NCBI GenBank assembly: GCA_003509235.1 | Contig: DONH01000245.1 | Coordinates: 1-8,675, forward strand | Length of the DNA stretch: 8,675 nt | Reading direction: 5' to 3' | Source: Planctomycetaceae bacterium | GTDB taxonomy: Bacteria; Planctomycetota; Planctomycetia; Pirellulales; UBA1268 | Shown here: in pieces, positions 1-6,860 of the stretch | How the letters are laid out: the number at the start of each line of letters is the position of its first letter | Numbering within the stretch: position 1 is the stretch's first letter | The notes under the pieces: generated by a model | Database searches by the model: none | Told to the model about the DNA's origin: nothing | What the model saw: only the letters and a program-made list of their open reading frames with translations | Program-made: the position numbers and the translations under genes

Positions 1-1671
1 CAACTCTCCGTTCACTGTTTGAAATGCATCGGTCCCGCTGCGAACAACTATTGAATATGTGTCGGCCGCAAGTGCACCATTCGCAACGAACTGCATACTA
101 AGGCCATCGTCAGCAATGACTAATGATCCACTCACGTCACCCGTTGTCACTCCACGAAGAGTTAAATCAGCTTCGCCATAGACTTCCATGGCGTCATAAA
201 GATTGACAACACTCACATCGATTGGCCTGCTAAATGAAATCTGAAAACCATCAGTATCACTTACTAATTCAGTGACATAAAGTGTCTCGACTTGGTTTTC
301 AATCTGAATAGAGATGATTTCCTCGAAGGACTCTCCCTCATTATCAGTCACTCGAATACGGATTCTTCGAGTTGCACCAGACTCAAAATCAAGGGATGTG
401 GTCGTAATCAATTGCTTACCATCAACTGAGATCAACGCGTTGTCACTATCGCCTTCTCCGGCCACAAGCTCAAAGGTGAACGAATCTCCATAATCAGGAT
501 CAATGGCTTCCAGCAATCCAATGACAGTGCCAGCCGGGCTGTTCTCGACAACAGTGGTCGAGGAGAGAACAATCCCTGTTGGCGCTCTGTTACCAACCGC
601 TACGACATGAATTCCATCATCATCAAAAACAGGAATCATGCCCTCATTTAGACTCGCTCCTCTTACATCAAGCACATGAGTTTGATCTTTTTCCGCATTC
701 GTTGGCACTGTGGCCAGAAGACGAGCGACCTCGTAGCTTCCGGCTGCAAGTGGTTGCGGCGAAAAGAATCCAACTACGGCATGGCCTGGCTCAAGCACAT
801 TGATTAATGACAAAGCACCAGCAGGCATACCTGCCGCTAATTCAACACCAGAAATATTAAGTAATTCAGGGTTGTAAAATAACTCCATATCAAGTGACAT
901 GACGCCTTCCAGTGCGGTCACAACGATTGGAATGCCACCAGCAGAGGAGGCTGGAACATTAACTTCTTGGCCTGCAGTCTCAAAAAATCCTGGGACACCA
1001 ACAATCGCAGTGCCGACCGACAGCGGCTCAATCACAAATGTTGACACGTAGTTGTCACCCACCACTCCGTCACTATTTCCATCAAGAAGCCGACCATCCA
1101 CTGCCACAACTCCACTATCTCCACTCCGAATAGTAAGTGTGTGCTCACCGGCATCCAGAACGCCATTGTTTACCACCAAACGAAAACCATTCTGGTCATC
1201 GTCAATGGCAATAGCTGAATCAATCAAATTTCCAGTTCCATCCCGCAGTGTCACGTCGAGAAATTCAGGAGCTGCTACTCTATTGTGGAGATCAAGATTC
1301 GATACATCGAGCTGGCCAGTAAATCGAATATGAAAACCATCTCGATCTGGAACAAGTTCCTCAACAAGAAGTCCCTCTGGAACATCTGTGACAACGATCG
1401 TGAAGACTCGGTCCACCGACTCTCCCGTGGCATCAGTGGCACGCACCCTGATCGAATGCGATTCACTCGTCTCAAAATCGAATTGTCCGGCTGTCACAAG
1501 AGTACTGCCGTCAATTGCGAATAGCGTATTGTCATCACTGCCTTCACCATTCACCAGCGACAGCGTGTGAGTGTCACCAACGTCCTCATCAAGTACCGTG
1601 AACTCCCCGACAGATGTGCCAGGCGCTGCCGTCTCAGGTATTACTCCGTCTGACAAGAGAATGACTGCTGG
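1..1671 (-). repeat. Internal protein duplication: cadherin-like, Ig-like, cohesin-like unit with 363-residue period
   Basis: Within the protease, residues from about 836 onward reappear from about 1199 onward. NDAP (836-839) lines up with NRAP (1199-1202). LVNGEGSDDNTLFAIDG lines up with LVAGEGDSDNALISVDG. The Ig-like starts VEELVPDRDGF and VTELVSDTDGF are both offset by 363 residues. The first unit contains a cohesin-like module at 1057-1198; the second unit is cut by the window edge before its equivalent would appear. The similarity is clear in protein but diverged in DNA, so this is an old duplication and not a recent tandem copy. Confidence 0.75.
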
Positions 1672-4185
1672 GGCATCATTCCGATCTCTAACTGAAATAA
1701 CAAACGTCTTCTCAAAAGAATGATCACCAGAAACTGCTTTCACTCGAATTGTGTATGAGTTGTCAGCTTCGTAATCAAAATAGTCAGATGTCTTTAAGAT
1801 GTTCCCACTTATTGAGAACCTGTTGTTGTCATCAGAACCATTTCCCCGAGCCAAGGAATACCTGACGTTTTCACCGCCCGCTGCTTCAAGAACGCCTACG
1901 AGGGATCCCGCAGGCAGATTCTCGTCAACTTGGGAATTACTAAGGGAAATATTGGTGATCGGATCAGGGGCAGCGAGGGCGTCAAGAGTCACAGCCAACG
2001 CAATAGACCCGGTAGCTCCACTCCATCCATCGACTGCAATTTGGTACTCCTGCCCGGCCGTTGCTTCAAAGGTAACGCGGCTTTGCAGCACAACTCCATA
2101 ATCAATATCGTCGTTGCTCGTAATTCGTGTTAAATCATCTACACGTGATCCTTGATACACAGCGAGCACGGTATCAAAGCCACTTCCCACAGTATTTATC
2201 TCAACACTTCCAGAAGCTGGTGATGTCCACCTCCACCAAACGCTTTTGCCACCCCCAACCCCGGCATGTGTTGGCTCACCAGACTCTTCTGTAGCGTCGA
2301 GGTTTGTTCCTGAGGCGGCGAGCTGATTACCTTCTAGAATAATTGCATCCACAAATGCATCGTTCGGCGATCGGCTTGGCGAATGGAACCCGCTGTCAGA
2401 ATCACTTAATGGACTTGTACCGAGCGCATTTGTAGCAGACACCCAGTAGTAATAGCTTTCATTCACATCCGTCGCTAGGTCCTGATAGCTTGTGGTGGAA
2501 AGACTATCTGCGATTACCGACGCAGACGAAACATTATCTGTTCCACCTCTCCACAATGTGTAACTATCAGCAAACAGTGACGATCCCCAAGAAATCTGTA
2601 CTGAACCAAGCGTCGTACCATCACTCGCATTTAGGCCAGAGGGAGGCAATGGGACCGTCGGATCACTTGAAAGACTTTCAACAAGCCGCCCTACATTAAG
2701 CCTGCCTCCTGTCACGGTCTTGCCGGACAACCCCCCTACCGCATCAACTGTTCCTAGAAGTCCTGTCCTCAGTTGGGACACGGTCAGGGTGGGATCAACT
2801 GCCAAGGCAAGCGCGGCAGCTCCAGCAACATGAGGGGTTGCCATGCTAGTGCCACTAAACGATGAATAGCCACCAGCTGGGACAGTGCTCACGATACCAA
2901 CACCGGGCGCTGCCAAGTCAACACTGGTCGCACCATAATTACTAAAGCCGGCAAGTGAGTCATTTCGATCGGTTGCAGCGACTGAAAGAACGGCATTACT
3001 CGTGTAAGAGGCTGGGTACTGAGGATTGCTGTCGTTGTTCATTCCGTCATTCCCAGCTGCTGCAACAAAGAGAATATCGGCTTCAGAGCCGGCCTCGATC
3101 GCTTGCCGCATCGCATTGCTTGATCCGCCACCTCCCCAGCTGTTACTTGTCACTCTGACATTCTGGCCATATTGATTCCTCATCATGGTTGCGTAATTAA
3201 TGGCCTGTACTGCATCGGATGTTGAACCCGATCCATTGGCATCAAGGAACTTGAGCCCCATGAGAGAAACTTCCCAATTAACGCCAGCGACTCCTAGGCC
3301 ATTGTTGCCTACGCCACCAATAGTTCCCGCACAGTGTGTACCGTGTCCTTCGTCATCAAAGGGATCGCCGTCATCGTTTGCGAAATCATACCCGTGCACA
3401 TCGTCAACAAAGCCATTCCCATCATCATCGATTCCGTTGCCAGCAATCTCTCCAGGATTCACCCACATATTGGCAGCAAGATCGGGATGGTTGTAATCAA
3501 TTCCTGTGTCCACAACACCGACAATAATATCGCGAGAACCTGTACTCACTTGCCAGGCTTCAGGGGCATCTACGTCTGCGTCAACCGTACCACCACTCTG
3601 TCCCGTATTATGAAGGCCATAAAGATCACCATAGCGAGGGTCATTCGGCGTTGATGCCGCTGAAAACGTCGAAACCGAGATAGGAAGATCAGGTTCAAAC
3701 GAAGAGACAAATCCGTGGCCTTCCAGATACGACAATACTTCCGATGAGCACGTAGACGATTCCAACAGAAGCTGTCCAGGCAAACCAAGACCCCCAAGCA
3801 CTCGAAGACCAGGCGCAGATGAGAACAGCCCAATTGCATCGCTAACTCGCGACACCGTCTGCAAAACAGATGGAGAAAGCCGCACAATCCAGCTATTTTG
3901 TTCAAAATTCGTCGAACTGCTTTCATCGCCCAAGGCGCTGAACTGATCGGTAACAGAAGAACCCGCAGATGACTCTATGGAAAAACTTCGCTCAGCGACT
4001 GTTTCAAACCAGTCAGCCGAAACTGTGTCATAGGCTGACGGAGCAGCCGTAAGAAGGTACCGGGGTTCAAGTTGCTCAACGCGGTACTGGCCGCCCGAAA
4101 GGGCTGCTCGAATCTGCCGTGTTTGACCACGTCGCCGCCAGAAGCGGGTTCTTACCGAATTCCGATTCGGAAAAAGAGTATTCAT
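1..4185 (-). CDS. Secreted S8 subtilisin-like serine protease with LEPR-XLL signal and cadherin/FnIII/cohesin-like modules (C-terminus cut by window edge)
   Basis: Translating the minus strand from the ATG at 4185 gives 1395 codons without a stop; the frame runs off the left edge, so the C-terminus is missing. The basic N-terminus is followed by LEPRYLL (39-45), a planctomycete export-associated motif. A probable inhibitory propeptide spans about 90-190. The S8 peptidase domain (about 205-500) has all key residues: D226 in VVDTGID, H281 in GHGTHCAG, oxyanion N379 in AAAGNDG and S447 in GTSMATPHVAG. A DDDGNG calcium-loop-like stretch lies at 253-258. Downstream come fibronectin III (512-605), a PPC-like beta-sandwich (608-735, with KSVWWRW), cadherin-like repeats (743-838, 838-936, 1199-1297), Ig-like modules (939-1045, 1299-end) and a cohesin-like module (1057-1198). 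It is inferred to be an exported or surface-attached protease; the substrate is unknown. A weak AAAGG lies about 11 bases before the start. The domain calls are by eye; the protease call is very secure. Confidence 0.95.
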   Translation of the reverse strand, partial: MNTLFPNRNSVRTRFWRRRGQTRQIRAALSGGQYRVEQLEPRYLLTAAPSAYDTVSADWFETVAERSFSIESSAGSSVTDQFSALGDESSSTNFEQNSWIVRLSPSVLQTVSRVSDAIGLFSSAPGLRVLGGLGLPGQLLLESSTCSSEVLSYLEGHGFVSSFEPDLPISVSTFSAASTPNDPRYGDLYGLHNTGQSGGTVDADVDAPEAWQVSTGSRDIIVGVVDTGIDYNHPDLAANMWVNPGEIAGNGIDDDGNGFVDDVHGYDFANDDGDPFDDEGHGTHCAGTIGGVGNNGLGVAGVNWEVSLMGLKFLDANGSGSTSDAVQAINYATMMRNQYGQNVRVTSNSWGGGGSSNAMRQAIEAGSEADILFVAAAGNDGMNNDSNPQYPASYTSNAVLSVAATDRNDSLAGFSNYGATSVDLAAPGVGIVSTVPAGGYSSFSGTSMATPHVAGAAALALAVDPTLTVSQLRTGLLGTVDAVGGLSGKTVTGGRLNVGRLVESLSSDPTVPLPPSGLNASDGTTLGSVQISWGSSLFADSYTLWRGGTDNVSSASVIADSLSTTSYQDLATDVNESYYYWVSATNALGTSPLSDSDSGFHSPSRSPNDAFVDAIILEGNQLAASGTNLDATEESGEPTHAGVGGGKSVWWRWTSPASGSVEINTVGSGFDTVLAVYQGSRVDDLTRITSNDDIDYGVVLQSRVTFEATAGQEYQIAVDGWSGATGSIALAVTLDALAAPDPITNISLSNSQVDENLPAGSLVGVLEAAGGENVRYSLARGNGSDDNNRFSISGNILKTSDYFDYEADNSYTIRVKAVSGDHSFEKTFVISVRDRNDAPAVILLSDGVIPETAAPGTSVGEFTVLDEDVGDTHTLSLVNGEGSDDNTLFAIDGSTLVTAGQFDFETSESHSIRVRATDATGESVDRVFTIVVTDVPEGLLVEELVPDRDGFHIRFTGQLDVSNLDLHNRVAAPEFLDVTLRDGTGNLIDSAIAIDDDQNGFRLVVNNGVLDAGEHTLTIRSGDSGVVAVDGRLLDGNSDGVVGDNYVSTFVIEPLSVGTAIVGVPGFFETAGQEVNVPASSAGGIPIVVTALEGVMSLDMELFYNPELLNISGVELAAGMPAGALSLINVLEPGHAVVGFFSPQPLAAGSYEVARLLATVPTNAEKDQTHVLDVRGASLNEGMIPVFDDDGIHVVAVGNRAPTGIVLSSTTVVENSPAGTVIGLLEAIDPDYGDSFTFELVAGEGDSDNALISVDGKQLITTTSLDFESGATRRIRIRVTDNEGESFEEIISIQIENQVETLYVTELVSDTDGFQISFSRPIDVSVVNLYDAMEVYGEADLTLRGVTTGDVSGSLVIADDGLSMQFVANGALAADTYSIVVRSGTDAFQTVNGEL

Positions 4186-4290
4186 TCTAAAGAACCTTTC
4201 TGCTCTACCGTTCGTAGGAAAGAAAATGGTGTTACTTGGTGGTATTGAGGCTTCGTCGAAACTGCTTTTAAATGGTGCATTTCCTATGCC

Positions 4291-4313
4291 CTTTTGGGCA
4301 AGTCACCCAAAAG
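4291..4313. repeat. Perfect 8-bp inverted repeat (hairpin candidate)
   Basis: CTTTTGGG (4291-4298) and CCCAAAAG (4306-4313) are exact reverse complements separated by 7 bases. A competing smaller hairpin, TGCCC-TTTT-GGGCA (4287-4300), shares the left arm, so the two folds exclude each other. It lies about 106 bases upstream of the protease start and would be in its 5' leader if the promoter is near 4452-4479. It could be a leader regulatory element or an operator; no long T-run follows on either strand, so an intrinsic terminator is unlikely. Confidence 0.45.
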
Positions 4314-4324
4314 ATTCAAATTAG

Positions 4325-4335
4325 CCGCACTGCGG
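4325..4335. repeat. 11-bp dyad CCGCACTGCGG
   Basis: CCGCA and TGCGG are exact reverse complements around one central base. The site lies 12 bases to the right of the 8-bp inverted repeat. A short tight dyad like this suits a protein-binding site better than an RNA hairpin, since a one-base loop cannot form. It may be chance. Confidence 0.25.
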
Positions 4336-4381
4336 AAGCGCATTTTCATTAAAAAAATGTCGAGATAACGTTGTACATAGG

Positions 4382-4414
4382 TAGCGTTCGCGCCCAGACT
4401 GAGACGAACGGCTA
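4382..4414. repeat. Inverted repeat, 9 paired bases with one bulge
   Basis: TAGCGTTCG (4382-4390) can pair with CGAACGGCTA (4405-4414) if one G (4411) is bulged out, leaving a 14-base loop. Like the repeat at 4291-4313, it lies between the candidate minus-strand promoter and the protease start, so it may form part of a structured leader about 260 nucleotides long. The assignment is by eye only. Confidence 0.35.
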
Positions 4415-4424
4415 AAAATTGACG

Positions 4425-4484
4425 CAAAATGCTTCGCTGCGTTGCAAAATGCTCATACTCTCGAGGCATGTCGTATCAAAATGC
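4425..4484. promoter_or_regulatory. Cluster of three CAAAATGC repeats, possible operator
   Basis: Exact copies lie at 4425-4432, 4445-4452 and 4477-4484. The first two are part of a longer identical 10-mer, GCAAAATGCT (4424-4433 and 4444-4453), spaced 20 bases start to start, close to two helical turns. A reverse-oriented CGCATTTT lies at 4339-4346. The copies coincide with the candidate minus-strand promoter: one touches its -35 element, one touches the downstream edge of its -10 element, and one lies just downstream. This looks like a repressor operator for the protease gene, but no regulator is known and the sequence is AT-rich enough for some copies to be chance. Confidence 0.35.
4452..4479 (-). 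promoter_or_regulatory. Candidate promoter for the protease gene
   Basis: Reading the minus strand, TTGATA (complement of 4474-4479) is followed after 16 bases by TATGAG (complement of 4452-4457). This matches the sigma-70 -35 element in 5 of 6 bases and the -10 element in 4 of 6. Transcription would begin near 4445, giving a leader of about 260 nucleotides. It was found by eye and there is no other support. Confidence 0.25.
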
Positions 4485-4508
4485 GACCGCTTCTAAAATG
4501 ACTCGTAA

Positions 4509-4537
4509 TTGTGCATAATCTTATTTGATTGTATATC
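4509..4537 (+). promoter_or_regulatory. Candidate promoter for the TIM-barrel gene
   Basis: TTGTGC (4509-4514) and TATATC (4532-4537) are separated by 17 bases, the favoured sigma-70 spacing. The leader to the GTG start would be about 70 nucleotides. Matches to consensus are only partial, so this is tentative. Confidence 0.25.
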
Positions 4538-4595
4538 CAGTGAGTCATGGGTGTCCTCATTTTGACGATCATTCATTTCTCTCACCTTTTTTGAT

Positions 4596-4602
4596 AGAGG
4601 AG
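4596..4602 (+). promoter_or_regulatory. Shine-Dalgarno AGAGGAG supporting the GTG start at 4613
   Basis: AGAGGAG ends 10 bases before the GTG and decides this start. The motif sits in the GGAGCTCC palindrome (4599-4606), and GAGG (4597-4600) can also pair with CCTC (4608-4611) next to the start codon. Local folding might therefore mask the site. Confidence 0.6.
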
Positions 4603-4612
4603 CTCCCCCTCC

Positions 4613-5593
4613 GTGTTCAGGAACCTTAGTACCATTGGTCTTCCACTGTCAGGACGTCCAAGTGAACTTATTGAACTCGCTTTATCTTTTGGCTTCGACG
4701 GCATGGATATCGATATCCTCGACTTCTGCCAACAAGCCGAGATCTACGGTGTGGAACATGCTCGCCGACTCATGGTGAGTGCGCGACTCCAAGCCTCCTC
4801 AATTCATCTACCAATTACGCTTGCTGCGGACGAGGCAACATTCGCCTCAGAGGCCGAACAACTTCCCAAACTATTTGAGATGGCCCAAGCAACTGAATGT
4901 AGCCGTGCCACGGCAACAGTAGTTCCGGGGTCAGATGAGCATGCCTTCAAAGATCTTTTTGAGCTTCATCGAAGTCGTCTTGATCAGATTGGAAGCATGG
5001 CTGCGAAACATGATGTGGCAGTTGGACTTGCCATTGCTCCCGAGGCCGAGAGGAGAGCAACTTTTTCAAATGAATTTATCCATAACTATGAAGGACTACT
5101 CGGACTTATTTCAAGTTCTCATGATTCAATTGGTGTAGTTCTTGATAACTGGGCACTTTACGTAGGCGGTGAATCCGCGTCTGTAATTTCACAACTACCG
5201 GCTAATCGTATTGTCGAACTGCGCATATCTGATGCTCCAACAGACGTTGCAGCAAATGAACTTGTTGCAAGCCAGAGACTTATGCCAGGCGAAACCGGAG
5301 TGATTAATTGTGTAGAACTTCTCAATACTGCCGAGAAGGCAGGCTTCGAAGGTCCGGTTACACCGTGGGCCACCCGAGAAGCACTAAAGGGTATCGGCCG
5401 CGAGCGAATTGTACGTTTGGCCGGTGATCGCCTTGAAACATTCTGGAAAGAGGCTGGCCTTCCTATCGTGCCGAGGTGGTTTGCTCCAGCAGTTACTGAT
5501 GAGCAGGAACCAAATAATGCAGAAATTTTGGGCCTCAACGAAGAATCGGATACACCGTCGGAATCAACTGCACCGCAAACTACTGATGCCTGA
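4613..5593 (+). CDS. Sugar phosphate isomerase/epimerase-like TIM-barrel protein (AP endonuclease 2-like fold)
   Basis: This 326-residue protein starts at GTG with a good Shine-Dalgarno. Its pattern is that of the xylose isomerase-like TIM barrel: an opening strand and helix (IGLPLSGRPSELIELAL, 8-24), FGFDGMDIDI (26-35), IHLPITL (64-70), IGVVLDNWALY (173-183), IVELRISDAP (200-209), LMPGETGVI (223-231) and AGFEGPVTP (243-251). Members usually act on sugars or sugar phosphates in the cytoplasm. Compared with the usual ligands, the barrel keeps D178 but appears to have A181 where DxxH would place His, R204 where HxxD would place His, and W252 near the usual final Glu. It may have an atypical site or be non-catalytic. 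The acidic tail (about 296-326) lies outside the barrel. No signal peptide is seen. It converges on the transglutaminase-like gene. The fold is fairly sure; the substrate is unknown. Confidence 0.85.
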   Translation: MFRNLSTIGLPLSGRPSELIELALSFGFDGMDIDILDFCQQAEIYGVEHARRLMVSARLQASSIHLPITLAADEATFASEAEQLPKLFEMAQATECSRATATVVPGSDEHAFKDLFELHRSRLDQIGSMAAKHDVAVGLAIAPEAERRATFSNEFIHNYEGLLGLISSSHDSIGVVLDNWALYVGGESASVISQLPANRIVELRISDAPTDVAANELVASQRLMPGETGVINCVELLNTAEKAGFEGPVTPWATREALKGIGRERIVRLAGDRLETFWKEAGLPIVPRWFAPAVTDEQEPNNAEILGLNEESDTPSESTAPQTTDA

Positions 5594-5613
5594 CCTGAGT
5601 GTCCCAACGGAAG

Positions 5614-6618
5614 TTAGGCTCCTTCGCGAACCCAGATAACGCGAGGAGAGCCAGCGTTTCCAATTGCAGAGCCGCGAATAAACTCTGAAACATATCGAAG
5701 ACTTCGGCCTGGACGATCCGGGTCTCGAAAGTTATCACCCTTCTGCAAGATCGGAAGGAGATCAGGCATGCTTCCAAAGGACCGAGCTCCAGCTGCCTGA
5801 CACGGGTACCAGTACCCATTGCCATCTGAGCAAACAAGGTAGAACTCTGGGTAACAGTGCCCCTCAACCCAAACCGTCCTTGCAGGAATACCAGCGGCTC
5901 TTGCCATCGCAATAAACAAACAGGTGAGTTCCTCGCAGTCCCCCCACCCATCTGCCAAAGCACGAGCAGCACCTTTCAATTCACCGTTACGATATTCGAC
6001 ACGCTGACGTACAACATCATAAATAGCCTCTACCTTGCTCCAGCCTTCCACATCTTTTGTTGTCTCACGCATGAGCCGTACAATCGAAGTATTGCGACTT
6101 TCAATGTAGGGACTTGGTCGAAGAAATATCCGGAGGTTATGATCAGACTTGGATGGAAGTTGTAGGTCATCTGTTGTTTGTGGTGCCAAGATCGCAGAAC
6201 GCTCGAGTTCATATGTCACTATTGCTTTTGCTTCCCTCCCAGCAGCCAGATCGGGTATCTCAACAATCATTTGTCGAGCCGCACCATTAAGGTCCCGGAA
6301 CCGTAACCGTCTAATATCGGTCGTCGTATCTTCGTCGACTATTCGCACTCCCTGCTCTGGCCAATCCATAGGTACCGGCAACGTCGCATAAATATCTCGA
6401 CAACGTCCGCCTTGGGCTACAACACGAACACCCACCCGGTATCGCTGAATACCTGACATGCCAAACTGAGGAGCATGACTGTTCAAAGACGTCTCTTCAA
6501 ACTGACTAAGAAGCTGCCTGCATGAAATCGCTCCTCCAGCTGTCGCTGCAAGCACCCGCAAAAGATCTCGTCGACAAAGATCCTCGAAACTGCGGATTTG
6601 GAGCGAAAATTGAGTCAT
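5614..6618 (-). CDS. Transglutaminase-like (TGc) protein with probable Tat signal
   Basis: From the ATG at 6618 this is 334 residues; a TTG at 6657 would add 13. Neither start has a well-placed Shine-Dalgarno, and ATG was chosen because it puts the twin arginine at residues 16-17. CRRDLLRVLAATAGG followed by AISC (about 15-33) resembles a Tat signal and could include a weak lipobox, suggesting export. The C-terminal half carries the transglutaminase/protease-like core: GWGDCEELTCLFIAMARAAG with the likely nucleophile C228, then VEGHCYPEFYL with H254. The third residue, usually Asp in a W-x-P-x-D setting, falls in WYPCQ (270-274) and appears replaced. Such proteins can be peptidases, amidases or cross-linking enzymes; the substrate is unknown. 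The stop lies 20 bases from the stop of the convergent TIM-barrel gene. Confidence 0.85.
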   Translation of the reverse strand: MTQFSLQIRSFEDLCRRDLLRVLAATAGGAISCRQLLSQFEETSLNSHAPQFGMSGIQRYRVGVRVVAQGGRCRDIYATLPVPMDWPEQGVRIVDEDTTTDIRRLRFRDLNGAARQMIVEIPDLAAGREAKAIVTYELERSAILAPQTTDDLQLPSKSDHNLRIFLRPSPYIESRNTSIVRLMRETTKDVEGWSKVEAIYDVVRQRVEYRNGELKGAARALADGWGDCEELTCLFIAMARAAGIPARTVWVEGHCYPEFYLVCSDGNGYWYPCQAAGARSFGSMPDLLPILQKGDNFRDPDRPGRSLRYVSEFIRGSAIGNAGSPRVIWVREGA

Positions 6619-6702
6619 ATTTGAGCAATCGGCAAGTCCTGACCTGTTCGATACCAAGATCCTATATGGGTGCGATTGGGAAGTCTGGGGAATGAGTCTT
6701 TG

Positions 6703-6731
6703 TCTTTATCATCGCACGGAATGCACATCAA
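6703..6731 (-). promoter_or_regulatory. Candidate promoter for the transglutaminase-like gene
   Basis: On the minus strand, TTGATG (complement of 6726-6731) and TAAAGA (complement of 6703-6708) are separated by 17 bases. The -35 match is 4 of 6 and the -10 match 3 of 6, so this is weak. Confidence 0.15.
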
Positions 6732-6760
6732 TTGTTCAGCATTGGCCCTCCTGCTAGACT
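6732..6760 (+). promoter_or_regulatory. Candidate promoter for rpsA
   Basis: TTGTTC (6732-6737) and TAGACT (6755-6760) are spaced by 17 bases. Transcription would begin near 6767 and give a leader of roughly 94 nucleotides containing the inverted repeats at 6773-6848. Consensus matches are partial (3 of 6 and 4 of 6). Confidence 0.3.
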
Positions 6761-6772
6761 TCAAGACTTGCA

Positions 6773-6848
6773 TTAGAGAGGAATTCCAACGGCCACTGTC
6801 GTTGAGGAATACTTTCTGTAAGCATTTTAACCCAATTCATTCCTCTAA
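6773..6848 (+). promoter_or_regulatory. Structured rpsA leader: nested inverted repeats
   Basis: An outer stem can form between TTAGAGAGGAAT (6773-6784) and ATTCCTCTAA (6839-6848), giving ten pairs with a two-base bulge. Inside it, ATTCCAACG (6783-6791) can pair with CGTTGAGGAAT (6800-6810), giving nine pairs with a GA bulge and an eight-base loop. The stems compete only for 6783-6784. The structure ends 12 bases before the ATG, and no Shine-Dalgarno is seen there. In E. coli, rpsA also lacks a strong Shine-Dalgarno and is autoregulated through a folded leader; a similar role here is inference. Confidence 0.4.
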
Positions 6849-6860
6849 CCCCGCGAACGT

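Larger units (their letters stand above)
4186..4612. other. Divergent intergenic region between protease and TIM-barrel genes
   Basis: These 427 bases separate two divergent starts and should hold both promoters. I see three copies of CAAAATGC, three inverted repeats, one candidate promoter on each strand, and the Shine-Dalgarno of the right-hand gene (each listed separately). A 61-codon minus-strand frame at 4284-4469 exists but has no ribosome binding site and no recognisable domain, so it is not called. No tRNA or other RNA gene was recognised. Confidence 0.7.
6619..6860. other. Divergent intergenic region between transglutaminase-like gene and rpsA
   Basis: This stretch of 242 bases holds one candidate promoter on each strand and, in its right part, a nested inverted repeat (6773-6848) in the probable rpsA leader. 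A plus-strand frame at 6670-6897 runs into rpsA in another frame and has no recognisable content, so it is not called. If the TTG at 6657 were the true start of the left gene, the spacer would be 203 bases. Confidence 0.6.

Noticed and set aside
3570..3926. 118-codon minus-strand frame inside the protease gene
   Set aside because: It is out of frame within the protease propeptide region; the protease frame is continuous and conserved there.
4284..4469. 61-codon minus-strand frame in the intergenic region
   Set aside because: It has no Shine-Dalgarno and no recognisable domain, it overlaps the repeats, and its start lies inside the candidate promoter. A real small gene cannot be excluded.
5158..5607. 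149-codon minus-strand frame opposite the TIM-barrel gene
   Set aside because: It lies almost wholly antisense to a well-supported gene and its translation is Ser/Arg-rich with no recognisable domain, typical of a shadow frame.
5588..5619. Possible bidirectional terminator between the convergent genes
   Set aside because: GCCTGAC and GTTAGGC can pair with one G-U, but the loop is 18 bases and no T-run follows on either strand.
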